Assembly (NCBI RefSeq): GCF_016906535.1
Contig: NC_057385.1
Location: 1,240,001 to 1,304,000 of the forward strand
Length of the DNA: 64,000 nucleotides
Source of the DNA: Rhizoctonia solani
Taxonomy: Eukaryota; Basidiomycota; Agaricomycetes; Cantharellales; Ceratobasidiaceae
Reading direction: 5' to 3'
The notes beneath the pieces were generated by a model, which saw only the letters and a program-made list of their open reading frames with translations, was not told the DNA's origin and searched no databases. Every line of letters starts with the position of its first letter. The stretch's first letter is position 1. This document shows, in pieces, positions 11,977-24,443 of this stretch. The translations under genes and the position numbers were made by a program.

Positions 11977-13511
11977 TCACTTGACGGTCCGACCCCGCTT
12001 AACCCCACCAGTACCCTTTCCGCGACCACGCCCACCTCGACCCGATTTGGCACCATTTGTCGTAGAATGAATGTTACTATCCTGTGTAGCGCCCTCACGA
12101 CATCGCTCGCAGTACCATTTCTCCATGGGGGATGGCTTAGTAATCCCGACACATGATAGGTGGAACTAGACGACGTAGGGTAAGTGCCAATTCAATTAAT
12201 TGTATACGGCCAGTGCACTTACCCATTCGAATGGGCACTCGGCGTTATCACAGGCAATCATCTCGCCAAAGCTGACTCGCTTGCAAGTGCAATAGACTTG
12301 TTCGTCGGCAAGCGGCCCGGAACCCATGGGATGAGATGTCTCGCCTTCGCCTTCGTCATCTCCGTCGCTGCCTTCTGGGCGAAGCATCACTACATCCAAT
12401 AGGCTGCTGGTGCCTTCACGAGAATTGCCATTGATGTGGTGATTGTTTGCGCCTGTAGGTGTGTTTCCATTATTTGTCCGACGAGGGGTTTTTTTGGCAC
12501 GGGCATTAGAGTTATGATTACTAGGTGTAGCTCCAGCATCATCGTCCGTTCCATCATCATCATCGTGGTGACGCTAGAAGAACGACCGAGTTGGATTGAT
12601 TAACATTACGGCGTTTAATCTCATTTAAAATAATGCTTACCCCATTATGATGGCCATATCCGTTTTCGTAGAAGCCATTGGCATGATGCGCAGAGTACCC
12701 AGCACCTGCTCCAAAACTGCGGAGGCTCTCGGGCGGAGATAACTGGCGTACGGCTGCCGTTGGACTGAATCGATATTAGCATGGACGAACTGTGTGTAAA
12801 TACGAATTATTTACCCTTTTCGCTTTGGAGGTGCACGGCCGTTGGTTGCACCATGCGATGAGGACCCGTTGACTACTCTGCCATCGACACGTCGGCGCTT
12901 CTGAGGACTTGGTGCTGAAACATGTTCACGAGCTGGGGCCACATGTGGGAACGTTGTTCGCCGGGAATGGGTGGCAGGATCAAAATCGGAGCCGTTCGGA
13001 CAGTGCTGAGCTGGAGGTGCCACGAGGGATATAGTTTTTAGAACGCTATGAATATGCGTCTGGTGGATAGCAAGCTACAGGGAGAAAGCTATCGGCTCAA
13101 CTCGGCAATATACTTAACACAAGGCTTACATTCTCTGCGGCAATACCCGCCACACGAATTTTATCTTCGCCCCCCATCTTGAGATGTGAAGCCGCATCAG
13201 CAATTTCGCGCAAGAGAAATAGCCGGGAAGCGGGTGTCGCATTGGGATCTTGTAGGAGTGCGGTGAGCGATGTTACCTTGGCCGTCAGAGCATTGATAGA
13301 CGCTAAACCATCACGTTTCAAACAATTAGCTGGGAAAACACTATTCCATGCTGATAGGCTCACTCCTCAATACAGCATCCAGCTCTCTCAAGTCGCTAAA
13401 ATTTCTCGTCAGATCCAGCGGCAGTGAATCGAGCGAGTCGGTGTAGTCTGCTAGCAGAGCAAATACGTGGTTGGGGTCTGGCACAGTACCAGTAGGATAT
13501 ATTCCATTCAT
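11977..13511 (-). CDS. ING-family PHD-finger chromatin protein (Yng/Pho23-like)
   Basis: An ING (inhibitor of growth) protein, a subunit of histone acetyltransferase or deacetylase complexes that reads H3K4me3. The ATG at 13511 opens the ING N-terminal domain (LADYTDSLDSLPLDLTRNFS, LRELDAVLR). It continues in the next exon (13097-13363 region) with coiled-coil-like sequence (LTALLQDPNATPASRLFLLR). A long basic, disordered middle follows (QKRRRVDGR; Asp/Asn/His-rich). The PHD finger is split by an intron: YCTCKRVSFGEMIACDNAEC then PFEW, FHLSCVG and KWYCERC, giving a complete C4-H-C3 ligand set. The tail is Gly/Arg/Lys-rich and ends with TGA 11977-11979. Which complex it serves cannot be told from the sequence. 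Confidence 0.9.
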
Positions 13512-14028
13512 TTCTATTTGATTTCCAATGCACTGCGATGGTCTGAGTCTAGGCGGTGCGCAATACAAGCAGACAAGGTAAGGAGAGTTACTGGTGCAAG
13601 TTGAGTGTTGATACTTCGATGGCTTGGTCAGTGATGATGTGTTACCTAATCCCATTAAGCGCCCAACCCTGTCTTTGGTGTTTGTAAACACACCATTAGT
13701 GCATAATAATAGCCATACCAGGGCAGTCAGATCGGCCATTCAAAAAATTCTTCATAGATATTAGTTAGTTCAGCTTAAGATTTTCACTATATAATACGTT
13801 ATACAAAATCAAGTTCACCAGGACTCCAGGGGTTCGACTGCACATCTTGAAGCTCTTCATAGAAGGGACAGAAATCCTATACAACTGGGGTATTGAATGA
13901 TCTCTCCAAACGTTGAATAGTACATGGGCGACGAATCCTTCCCTTCTGTGAGTTTCTTGTATGAGGTTTGACTAGATTCATTGACGAATCAAAAGGCGTA
14001 TCTACATTCAGAATACATCCAGAACAAT
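13512..14028. other. Intergenic between MRD1 3' end and ING 5' end
   Basis: Holds the 3' region of MRD1 and the promoter side of the ING gene, both minus strand. It is AT-rich around 13740-13810. No coding signal. Confidence 0.5.
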
Positions 14029-16885
14029 TCAGTCCTCGATTTCCCCAGATGTACCGTCAGCCCCATCTAACAACATATCAACCTTTCGTTTACGCCCAGG
14101 AATATTGGCTCCATCACCCCATCCGGTCTTGGTTGTCTGTCGTAATTGTTCAATATCAACAGCACCGTCCTCTGCCCACTGAAGTACCAGGTGGCGACCG
14201 AGTAAATGCGTGTGTTGCAACGCCGTAAACGCATTTTCGGCTTCACGACGTGATATGAAATCCAAGAATGCGAACCCTCGGGTTTGTGAGTTGAATTTGC
14301 GCGGCACGCGGACAGACTTGAGTTGACCGTATGCGCTACATCAAGCTTCATGAGATACGAACTTAAACTAGAAACTCAAGTAGTATAACGCACCTGAATA
14401 ATTCTCTAACATCTTTTTTGGTGGCTTCGAAGGGCAGGTTTTTGACGATCATTTTCGTGGTCTTTGTAGCGCCAACTGATGTCACGGCACCGCCCTGATT
14501 GTCAACCTCTCCACGTTTGGCGAATTTGACTTGGAGAGCATGTCCATCGACAATGGCACCTTGCATGCCAGACAGAGCCCTCTGGGCCGATTCGACGCTT
14601 CGAAACCCGACGAAACCAAAGCCCATACTAAGGCGTGCGCCAGGTCGTTTGGAGTCCGGTTTCGTCTGGATACGCGCGAAAGCAAACCCAGGCAAAGAGC
14701 GAAATGCAGAGTTCAAGATTTCTTCTGTCGTTGCAAAAGCCAAGTTTTTTACGAATAGCGTTGCGCCAGGTGGAGTTTCGGAGTCATCGGCAGCCACTTC
14801 TGCGACAGAAACTGGCTGGACTGCAGAAGCTACAGACGGGTATTTCGTGTCAGAAGGTTTATTACTGGAAGCCTGCGTAAACATCCCCGCCGGGCCGCGT
14901 TCGAGATAAATGATTGAATCTTTTATCCTCCTGTACGCAATAGCCTTGAATGCCTTGCTTGCGTCTACCGCGTGAACAAATTCCACGACTCCTAGAGTAC
15001 CAGCGGGCGGTAATAAGATACGCGAGAGATCTCCGAAGGGCGAGAACATTTCGCGGAGGGTATCTGCTGTAGTTCCATATGGTATATTCTTTACCAAGAT
15101 AATGGTATCGGATTTGGTACGGGATTTAAAGGATTCAAGAGATACACCTTGCTAAATATCGTTCAGACTCGTGTGTATCAGCACCTTTATCGTCTCACCT
15201 GCTCGAAAAATGATTTCGTCTCTTCAATGACCTTCGTTTCCGCAAGTGCTAGTCGAACGGACGCATTCGACGCTTCTGGATTAAGAACTTCAGCTTTTGA
15301 AATATTGAGTCTATCGGCCACAGAAGACAGCACAGCATCGCTCTGTCGGTGATAGGATCAGTGCGGACGATTAACTTTGCAACGTTCAACTCACATTCAT
15401 GTATAACATCCCCCAATTGAAATCTTGGCCTGCATTCTCTTTTCGTTTTGTAGCCTTCTCCTTTTTGAGGCTTGCCTTCTTATCCGCTGACAAGCTTCGG
15501 GAGTCAGCCTCTCCTTTCCCGGCTCTTGTGACCGCAGGCATGACGTGAAGGAGGCGGCCTTGGAACGAAGCATGATCCATCCCCTTGAGGGCCCGCTCCG
15601 CCGAATCAGTGTCAGTGAAAGATACATAGGCCAGACCCTTGGATGTGCGCTCTGAGGTCAGGGGCATATGAACCTAAATTCAAAATATCAGCATCTGGAT
15701 TACAGGCCAAGTATATGCAGAACAGAGTCAGATAAATTCTACTATCTTTCCCAGGAAAATCAACATGGGGTATACCCTCTGTTGTCCCTATACTGTAATC
15801 ATCACGAAGGAGAGAAGAGAATGAGATGGATCAAGGACAACCTTACCTGCTCAACAGTTCCAAAACGACTGAATTCACTGCGGATCTCGTCCTCGGTGCA
15901 CACATATGCCAAATTCCTTAAGAACAATCTCCTCGTTTGGAAGGGGGTGGCGGTGGATATTTCCGGCGATTCTGGGAGGGGATCGACGGCATTGGCGGGA
16001 CTAGCGTGCTCAACTTCTATCTCTTCATGAGAGTTGTCTTGGTAAAAGGGTTTCTCAACAAGGTCTTCGTCCAAGTTTTTCTTCATTCTGGCACGCATCC
16101 AGTCTAAATCAGACATAGGGACAGATTCACCATTTTCCACAATTTGATCGTTCTCGTTTTCGTTTTCTGACCGCTGTTCTTCGGATGGTGTCTTTTGAAA
16201 AGACGATTGTTTGGTCACGGCCTCGAATGCAGCCGCCGTTCCGGCGTCACTGTCTAGCCAGGAAGGACCCTTGCTGCGGCGAGTGAATGCCTCGATGAAG
16301 TCATCCTGAGCTTTGGAAGATTTTGAAGCCCCAGATAACTCGACATCGGTCGCTTTCGCACGTTCGTGTGAAGAAGTATCGGTAGGCTCCTCATGACGAA
16401 CCTCTTGCTTCGAAGTCCGCGCACGTTTCTTGCCAGGCTCCTGAAGCTTCGCCTGGTATAAAATGGAGCATCGTCAGTCTCAGGATCTCATGATGCAGGA
16501 CGTCCATACCGAATCCACAACTTCAACCGAGATACGACTCCCCCCTATGTATGTACGATCGAAGTATTTCCTGGCAGCAATCGCCTCTTCATTTGTCTTG
16601 AAGCCAAGGAATGCAAAACGACGTGATTTACCATCTGGGCGTCGCGCCAGACGCACATCAGTTAAATTGAGAGGCACTGCGCTACACTCATTGGTTACTT
16701 CATATCGAATGGGATGTGCAATATACCCACGTCGAGGGTTGTCCAGGCTTCAATGCGTCCGGCTGGGTAAAGTGTTTACGTAGTTGACTGTCATCGACGT
16801 ACGCTGGGAGGTTTTTCACAATAAGACGAGACCTAAAATATTTAGTTAGAGATGTAATAGAGGTTCACAAGAAGCATCACCACAT
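14029..16885 (-). CDS. MRD1: Mrd1, multiple-RRM ribosome biogenesis factor
   Basis: Nucleolar RNA-binding protein needed for early pre-rRNA cleavage and 40S subunit assembly (yeast Mrd1, human RBM19). Five RRMs are visible in order. RRM1 has SRLIVKNLPAYVDD then VRLARRPDGKSRRFAFLGF; RRM2 has RRLFLRNLAYVCTEDEI then KGLAYVSF; RRM3 has DTIILVKNIPYGTTADTL then GVVEFV; RRM4 has ATLFVKNLAFATTEEIL then GFGFVGF; RRM5 has TKMIVKNLPFEATKKDV then RGFAFLDF. An acidic linker separates RRM1 and RRM2, as in the family. A start at 16885 (ATG TG, then a 48-nt intron with CTAAC branch site) gives MWSRLIVKNLP. This tiny first exon is inferred. The stop is TGA 14029-14031. Five RRMs is the fungal Mrd1 number. No frame breaks seen. 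Confidence 0.92.
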
Positions 16886-16956
16886 TCAAGAATGGGGGGA
16901 GGTATGACAGTAGAACGGAAAAGAGGATCCCACAAATTTTAATTTGATTACTGGGT

Positions 16957-16986
16957 GAGTCACATGACAAGCTCCGAGTCACATGA
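16957..16986. promoter_or_regulatory. Two direct copies of GAGTCACATGA upstream of MRD1
   Basis: Exact 11-bp copies at 16957-16967 and 16976-16986, with starts 19 bp apart, about 70-100 bp upstream of the inferred MRD1 start. The core TCACATGA is an E-box-like half-palindrome of the kind bound by bHLH factors. Function is inferred from position and repetition only. Confidence 0.4.
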
Positions 16987-17553
16987 TCCGGGCGCGCTTG
17001 AATGGTACATTCAGCACTACAAATCGGGGCTATTGTATAGTGCCACAAGTATCATCGAGCAGAAGCGTCTATTCGTATCTCCAGAGCGTTATCCGACCAA
17101 TGATATATTCACCGCGGAGTCCGATTGTCCAGCGGTAACGAAGGCCGTGTAGGACAGTGCCAAGTGAGATGTGCTCGTATCTTGTGATATTGCCTCGGTG
17201 CCCGATTTAGACTATTGACAAACGCCCAGACCCTAAATCGTCTCCCATTAGCACCTGTTCCTATGTTGCAATGTCTTCCCACGACGAATCTGATGTAATA
17301 CAAGCCCTCAACTGCCTTCGAAGGCCTAGTCATGCTCATGGGTGACTAGCCGAGCCCCCTTCGGTCGTAACACGACACCAACCTTACCAAATGCTATTTT
17401 CTCATGACTTTTCTGTTCAAAAACAATCTTCTTGGCTGCGTGAATTCGTTTATGTATTCCGAATAGTCGCTGAAGCCCGACCATCTATCACCTGAATGAC
17501 GCCCTGTCCACACGTGCACTTTCCAACTACGTCACGAGGGCCCGGAGCATATT

Positions 17554-17560
17554 TATATAA
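17554..17560 (+). promoter_or_regulatory. TATA box of EGT1
   Basis: TATATAA lies directly before the upstream in-frame ATG at 17561. Its closeness argues that translation starts at the next in-frame ATG (17612), 52 bases downstream. Confidence 0.4.
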
Positions 17561-17611
17561 ATGCCGTCTCGGATCATATCCAAGGTAATACCTCCTACTA
17601 CAACCTTCACT

Positions 17612-20600
17612 ATGGAACCTCTTATTATTGATGTTCGCGAGAATGCCTCTGGCAACTCCAGTCCTTCCAATACTGTCGTTGATGCTATCATCGAGGGCCT
17701 GTCTAAACCCTCTGGATCGCGGTCGCTCCCAACGCTCCTTCTGTACAATGAGCGTGGATTGAGACTTTACGACGACATTACTACCAAAGCTCCCGAATAC
17801 TATCTCTTTAGCTGCGAAGAGCAGATATTATCAGATCATGGCGACGACATTGTACGTACAATGGGTGCCGCTCGACGTGGTGAGGAGGTAGTTATTGAGC
17901 TTGGTGCGGGGTACGTTTGAAATTCATTAATCGGCGATCATAGTTTACTTAATGACGCGAATAGGGCTCTACGCAAGACTTCGCACTTCCTCCTTGCACT
18001 TGCAAGAGCGGCAAAGACTGTTGGTCCTGGAGAGAAACCCGAAGTCTCGTATTATGCGCTCGATCTCGAGCGCCCCGAACTTGTTCGAACCCTTCGTGAA
18101 CTTTCTGCGAGTATTGGTAACGAGCTCGCTGGCCGCGTCTCGTTCGGCGGGATGTGGGGTACCTATGATGGCGGAGTTGCCTTCGTCAAACGCGGCGGGC
18201 TCCAAGAGCTGCAACTCAATCAAGGAGTCTCAAGCAAACTGGATGACCTCGAAACTGAGCGTGGCAGGCCCACCGATCGCATTCCAGTCGTACGCACAGC
18301 GCAACCTACCCCTACACCAAGTGAATCAAACAGTGCCTCTCCTCCGCATGATGATACTTTGGCAGCCCCAGTTGTACCCACCATATCTGGAAGCGCGGCA
18401 CAAACACCTAATCGCTCTGCTTTACCTACTCCTCCCTCATCCCTGCCATCTCCAGCCGAGAAGTCTACCTCGATCCCGATTCAGTTGTTGTTCCTAGGAT
18501 CCTCGATTGGCAACTTCACTCCGGGTGGGGCCGTCGACTTTCTACGTGCTTTGCCCCTCCGTGCTGGTTCAGGTGATACATTGCTGCTGGGGCTTGATCA
18601 AAAGAATGATGGCAATCTCGTCCAACGTGCCTACGACGATCCTCAGGGGTATACTCGAGCGTTTGCTCTGAACGGAATTCAGCATGCTGAGGAGATTACT
18701 GGGGGGTTGATCGATAGTAGCAAGTGGAGTTACGTCGAAAAATACAATGAAGCGCTCGGTGAGTACCCTCCCGGTAATATAACTTAGTGCTTGTCATATT
18801 AACTGGTCGCAGGGCGCCACGAGGGATATTACAAGTCTAACGTAAAGCAGACTATCAAGTTTGCAACAAGCGCTGGGCATTCACAGGACAACGCTATCGA
18901 GCTAGACGAAGGAGAGTTAGTAAATTTTGAATATAGCTATAAGGTAGGTGCATCCAATGCCTCCATGGTAGCATAGCCACTTACTTGGTGTGTGCAGTAT
19001 TCAGAAACAGATGCATTGGCTCTTTTTGCCGCCGCAAATCTTCGTGTTGTACGCCGCTGGCAGGACAAGAAGCGTCTTTACTCTCTTTGGCTACTCGAGA
19101 GAGCATCATTTACGTTCTCGGTACCGGTTTCGTCACAGCCTCTGGCAGCTGTAGTCAACTCCGACGATAGCGGGATTGTAAACAAGTCTTCAAGCTTGTT
19201 CCCTTCTATCCCAACGCGTAATGAATGGACCAATTCATGGAAGGTGAGTTTATTCAGCTTTTGCAGACTGAAACCATGTTACTCATGCTTGAGGTTGTCC
19301 GTCGGCTTACGGGGGTGCGTTCTCATTCAACCAATTACCCCCGAAATGAAAATGTAGGCATGGGACGCAATTACTATCGGAATGATTCCCCCAGAAATGT
19401 TACACCAAAAACCGATTGACCTACGCCACAAGTGTTTGTTTTACCTTGGCCATATTCCCGCGTACGCATTTAGTTCTTCTACCGCCGATGAACTCTCCAA
19501 ATATTGACATAAACCGGTGCCAAAGATTCTTGGATATTCACTTGTCGCGGCTACTAGACGAGAAGCACACAGAGCCCGAATACTTCAAAAACATATTCGA
19601 GGTGGGTGTAATATCGTTGAAGATTTGATACGCCAATTCTAACGTGCATTTTGATTTGATGCCACTATTTTAGCGGGGTATCGATCCTCATGTCGATGAT
19701 CCTACACAAATCCACGTGGTTAAACTAAGCGTAAACTCCGGCAATGCATTCTGATAATATTATCTCTATTCAGCCCCACTCTGAAGTTCCTGTCAAGGAT
19801 GAAGATTGGCCATCGCTTAAAGAAATCCTATCATTTCGCGATCAGGTCCGTGCAAGGCTGATACAGCTATATGACGATTTCGAATCGGGGAAAAGGACCC
19901 TCACGCGAACAATTGGCCGAGTGCTCTGGATGACATTTGAGCATGAGACTCTACACGCGGAGGTAAGTTAGGCTTAGCGCCACTCAGTTACCGGTAAATG
20001 ATTTGGCGCCTAGACTCTACTCTATATGCTACTCCAACGAGCTGGCTCGGGCACCATCCCCCCTGCAACGATAGTTCCTGATTGGAAAACGCTTGCTAAA
20101 GGTTGGGACGCGGAGGTTCGGGCAACCTCAAACGCCCCAACTACCTTGCGAGTTGGACCTGCAGACGTTACAGTAGGTCACGACGATTTTGAATCCGAAG
20201 ACGCAACGGCGCCCGAAGGATGGCAATCGTCCTACGAGTTCGGTTGGGACAACGAACATCCTAAACGTACCGTTTCTATTAGTGGAGTGGACATTTCCAA
20301 CAGACCCATTACAAACGGTGACTATCTTGCTTTCTTATCGAAAGAATCTCGGTTGGGAGAACAGGACCTTCCTGCAAGCTGGGTTCTTGTGGAGGGTGAA
20401 ATCTGTGTGCGAACTTTATATGGTCCCGTTGAGTTCGATACAGCTCGACATTGGCCCCTAGCCGCGTCTTATGACGAGATAGCGGCTTATGCGCGCGCTC
20501 AAGGCGGCCGCCTACCCAGCGAAGCAGAGCTATTGGCGTTTAGGGACCAGTATGATGGAACCAGCGCAGGCAAGGGCAACTTTGCATACCGAAATTGGCA

Positions 20601-20997
20601 TTACATCCCGTAAGCCTTGTTTATAATTTATACATCATTGTGTTAGTTGGCTGACGCACCAATGAACAGCCCTCGTCCATCCACCCATGAAGAACGCGGA
20701 CATAACGGCGGAGTTTGGGAATGGACCAGCACTTTAATGCATGCACATGAAGGATACGTCCCATCCATAAGGTATCCAGGGTATTCGTCAGATTTCCATG
20801 ATGAGAAACATCATATTGTGGTGAGTTTCCTCGTAGCACAATCCGGAAGTTCTAAAATTAAGTTGTTCGCAACTTTGTAGCTGGGCGGCTCGTATGCGAC
20901 AATACCACGCCTCGCTATGCGTCGTAGCCTCGTCAATTTTTACCAACACAATTACCCCTATGCCTGGGTCGGAGGGAGGGTTTGCTTTGACGCATAA
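17612..20997 (+). CDS. EGT1: Ergothioneine biosynthesis protein Egt1 (methyltransferase + sulfoxide synthase fusion)
   Basis: Makes the antioxidant ergothioneine. An EgtD-like domain trimethylates histidine to hercynine with SAM, and an EgtB-like domain then joins hercynine to cysteine using iron and O2. The N-domain shows ITTKAPEYYLFSCEEQIL, a SAM loop (VIELGAG, completed after the intron), LDLERPEL and LLFLGSSIGNFTPG. The linker leads to a DinB-like domain with iron ligands (LGHIPAF and HETLHAE, an HxxxHxE motif) and FERGIDPHVDDP. The C-terminal formylglycine-generating-enzyme fold carries FGWDNEHPKRTVSI, RLPSEAELLAF, NGGVWEWTS, GGSYAT and a closing YAWVGGRVCFDA. The stop is TAA 20995-20997. 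About nine exons join in frame. The in-frame ATG at 17561 is rejected because it abuts the TATA box. The domain order is that of fungal Egt1. The gene is followed on the same strand by an N2227 methyltransferase. Confidence 0.93.
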
Positions 20998-21183
20998 ATG
21001 GAGTTACCATCGAAATAGCTGAGTTCGGACAGTGTCTTAGATTGTTTGCTTTCTGTAAAAACTATAACTGTCAATTGAAATTTTTTGTCGTGATCATGAA
21101 AATTTGCTATTATGCCTCCATATATGCGTAGCAATGATATGCACTCAGTATTGGACTCGGTGGCTCTTTGTCACAGATATGTA

Positions 21184-21191
21184 GTCACGTG
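21184..21191. promoter_or_regulatory. GTCACGTG E-box upstream of the N2227 gene
   Basis: GTCACGTG ends 37 bp before the ATG at 21229. The same 8-mer sits 18 bp before the GPI10 start. Candidate bHLH (Cbf1-like) site, inferred from position and recurrence. Confidence 0.35.
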
Positions 21192-21228
21192 CCAGCAGAT
21201 TACCTTCTGGTGACTTCCACCAATCCTC

Positions 21229-22795
21229 ATGTCTTGGGCCAATGTCCTTTTATCTGTCGTTTTCGTATTCTCAGCAGTATATTTACTAAAGATATCTCGC
21301 AGAATAAGGATCCCCGGCTCGTTACGTCTTAGGATACTCCAAGATTCTCGACTATCAGCCATTTCTCTTCCCCCACGACCTTCTTTCAGCAAACATAGAA
21401 AATTACATCCTAGCTCTTCTCGTGTCTCCTATGCAGCCACCGCGTTTACTCGCGAACGTGCCCTTCGCTCGTATTCTCGGTATGAATCCTTAGCTCGCGG
21501 CGAGTTATCCTCCAAACGTCGGGGGCTGAATGACTTGCGAGGACGACATGCTCGTATAGCGAACGAAGTGGGCTATAATAGAAAACTAGATCGGTTCCTT
21601 GAAGCAATATCAATGAACAGTTTAATTACAAGCAAAATAGTTGGGTGGTCTATACTTCAAAAGAGCCCCCTTCCTTCGGGTGTGGAAGTCCTTGGCGCAT
21701 ATGGTGGCAATCGTTGGTCTGGCGATGGTCCGACCGACCTTTCTCGTGTGGTCGAAGCTTTGAAACATTGTGTTCGCGACTGGAGCTCTGATGCGTATGA
21801 AGAGCGCGCTCGGGTTTTCACTCCTATTCTAAACATTTTGCGTCAAGTTCCCATCCATCGACGAAGTGATACGAAGGTCCTAGTCCCTGGTGCGGGTTTA
21901 TGTCGGCTTGCATGGGAAATAGCACGTATGGGTATGGTTATTCTTCGGTTCTATGGTCGCGCTTTTACTTACTTTGATTTTGATTTGAGGATTTGACGTA
22001 ACTGCCGATGAAGTATCTTCATATATGACGCTGCCCTTCCGAATGATGCTAGACGAAACTGCTACCCCGGCCGAAAATTATCATACTGTCTGCCCTCATT
22101 ACAGCTGGTTCTCGCATACTCGTTCCAACGACAGTTTATTTCAGTCGGCATCGTTTCCAGATACTCTTCCTCGTATCGACAAGGAAAATGTACTGGTTGA
22201 TTGTTGGTCCTCTGATAATACTACGCATAAATCCTCTGGCGAGCTTTATACTCCTGGTGGAAAGTTCGAATTAATCGAATCAGACTTCTTGTCACTCTCA
22301 CCTCCGGATAGGTCCGGAGCGGCTGATGATGCCTCAACCCAGGATTTCTTGCAGTCTGGCTCCCTTGCTGTTGTCCCAGCCCAACCTCGCGATCGTGGAT
22401 ATGACTTTATAGTAACTTTATTTTTTATCGACACCGCTACCAATGTTTTGGCATATTTAGACCAAATACATGCGCTCCTTCGGAGCAACTATGGCTGGGC
22501 TGGGACGGCTTCAGACATGGACCCCTCTTTTACTGGCACTTGGGTCAATCTTGGCCCACTTCTTTGGCCTCCTGGCGCATCTATTGAACCAAGCCTAGAG
22601 GAAGTACTAGCATTGTCTGAGAGAGTTGGGCTTAGTATCGTAGGTGAAGACTGCTCGGCTGAGTCGTCGAATAGACCAATGAATCCTATTGAAAGTCGAC
22701 GGACATTGGAGTGCCAATACACTGCCAATCGCGCTGGAATGATGAAGTGGATGTACCAGGCAGAGTTTTGGGTCGCGAAGCGTCGAGATGACTAA
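21229..22795 (+). CDS. N2227-family methyltransferase (carnosine N-methyltransferase-like), N-terminal membrane helix
   Basis: The N2227 family includes carnosine N-methyltransferase, a SAM enzyme that methylates the imidazole of histidine dipeptides (yeast relative YNL092w). Residues ~5-21 form a hydrophobic helix (VLLSVVFVFSAVYLL) followed by a basic stretch, suggesting membrane anchoring; this is not universal in the family. The conserved core includes DWSSDAYEERARVFTPIL, the SAM-binding VLVPGAGLCRLAWEIARMG (continuing after a single intron at ~21937 as FDVTADEVSSYM), FRMMLDE, DCWSSDN, YDFIVTLFFIDTATN and GGPLLWPPG-like NLGPLLWPPG. The tail includes CQYTANR and AEFWVAKR. The stop is TAA 22793-22795. 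It sits 231 bp downstream of EGT1 on the same strand, and both enzymes handle histidine-type substrates. Confidence 0.88.
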
Positions 22796-22963
22796 GGCCG
22801 CATATCAATGAGTAAGTGAACGTTTTTACAGTCGAATATTTATTATTTCGAGTTCTGATACACCAAGTGCAGCCACCCCACTACACATATAATGAATACA
22901 AGTATATGTAAAGCCAAGACATTATGATGATCTCATTCTTTCTATAAATACCAGCACCACACA

Positions 22964-23479
22964 TTATGCATAGGTTCGGCGGGGGCTCGGAGGTCGCGCC
23001 ACGGTTTGATCGTAAGTCGGCGGCGGAACTTGGATGACTACATGTGACCCTACCCCTTCCATCTCTGGACGGGTCGACTGGACGAATTCCGGCGAACGAG
23101 AGTATTTAGGTAAACGAGTACCATCACGAGGACTCTCTTCTACTCTTCGGGTTCTCCACTCGGCTGCACATGGTTCGCGCCCTTGTTCCCGTTGGGCTTG
23201 CTCGAGGATCCTCTCTCTTTCTCTCCTTTCTCTCGCATCTCCCGTGACAAAGCGCGCTACACCGGCTCTGGATACGCAGAGTCTTGGCTCGGGATTTGAA
23301 GGCCGTTTGCGCCAGTAGAGTTGGTAGAATATGGTGAACCCGACGGTCAAAGCGACTGCGGCAATGATAAAAGAAACGGTATTGTATGTGCTCGTGCGGC
23401 TCATTGCTGACTGTGTACTCGGAGTCCCAGTTGGGGTCGCAGCTGATGTGGTAGGAGGAGTCACTCTGGCAAGTAACAT
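22964..23479 (-). CDS. Single-pass membrane protein with LPxY and PPxY motifs
   Basis: A 171-residue ORF. A short Thr/Ser/Pro-rich outer segment (1-32) is followed by one transmembrane helix (~34-55, TVSFIIAAVALTVGFTIFYQ), a basic stop-transfer (YWRKRP) and an Arg/Glu-rich cytoplasmic tail. The tail holds LPKY (123-126) and PPTY (153-156). LPxY and PPxY are PY motifs recognised by WW domains of NEDD4/Rsp5 ubiquitin ligases, so an adaptor or regulated-turnover role is possible but inferred. The N-terminus may extend into an upstream exon, since no signal peptide is seen. The same layout recurs in the gene at 60002-60487. Confidence 0.65.
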   Translation of the reverse strand: MLLARVTPPTTSAATPTGTPSTQSAMSRTSTYNTVSFIIAAVALTVGFTIFYQLYWRKRPSNPEPRLCVSRAGVARFVTGDARERRERERILEQAQREQGREPCAAEWRTRRVEESPRDGTRLPKYSRSPEFVQSTRPEMEGVGSHVVIQVPPPTYDQTVARPPSPRRTYA

Positions 23480-24443
23480 GATCCAAGGTTGTTGAGTGTA
23501 AGATATGGCCAGATAGAACCGTCTGAAAAAGGTTGGCGACTTGGGAGTACTTTTCCAAAAGTTTAGCCTAGCTATTAGATATATTTATCTGTCCCAATTT
23601 TTATTGTGTTGTGCCATTAGAAGTCCCATGGAGCACAGAGGACCCGGCCTATGTGGTACACAAGAGTGGGCGTGACGAATGGCACAGTGGTCTCTTGGCG
23701 GCAATCAAAATAGCAACGGCATCTCAACCAACAGGTGACGCGGAACATGTGCATGTATGCACGACCCTTGGCGAGCACACCAGACGCCAAAGGACCGCAA
23801 TGAACGTGCATGATTCTCGGAGCGGGACTACACTTTGGTGGCAGCGTGAATGACTATGCGGGATTAACGCCCTTTGAGAGCCTATAAGCCCCACGACTTG
23901 CCTCTTTGAGTTGTTATTGCCAGTCCATGCATAAATAGCTCAGAGGTTTGGCAGAAACCGTTCCGAGACCTCCCATAGGTTCCAGGGGTGTCTTTTAATG
24001 TGCGAGTGAAAGGCTAATGTAAGTTGCTTTCGTAAAACCCGCCGATCAGTCCAAGGGGAATAGTTAGGACAGTCAAGTGCTACAAGTACACATGGTGAGG
24101 TATGCACATACAAGAGTATAGTCTGAAATTACTGGACAATTGGTCAACGAGAGGATAGAACCACAAATATTTAGCTAAAAATCATGGGAGCAGTGTTGGA
24201 ATATTGTTTGATCATGAATAGGTTCCCCATAACCGAAGAAACTTCGAAGGGCCCTCGGAATATTTTCCGCATTGACTGAAGTGCAAGGCGTGGCATACTA
24301 CGTGCCACTTGACGTTGGACGCGCCAAAAGTGAGAATCCAGAGCCATCCAGACAATCTAGACATGTGGATTCATGGCTGATTATGAAGCGCCACGCAACA
24401 ATTTTAGCCATTGGTTTTGGAGGGGAAGCCCACTGGGACAAAC
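23480..24443. other. Intergenic/uncertain 3' exon region
   Basis: No independent gene supported. The last exon of the minus-strand Cys-rich gene at 24444-25322 probably lies in 24280-24440 (an acceptor TCTAG is near 24357), but I could not fix its frame. Confidence 0.35.

Larger units (their letters stand above)
16886..17611. other. Divergent promoter region between MRD1 and EGT1
   Basis: No coding sequence is supported. It contains the paired GAGTCACATGA repeat near MRD1, a CACACGTGCA box at about 17511 and a TATA box at 17554-17560 on the EGT1 side. Confidence 0.5.

Noticed and set aside
18985..19170. Short plus-strand ORFs in other frames within EGT1
   Set aside because: Shadows; the EGT1 frame is continuous through its exons here.
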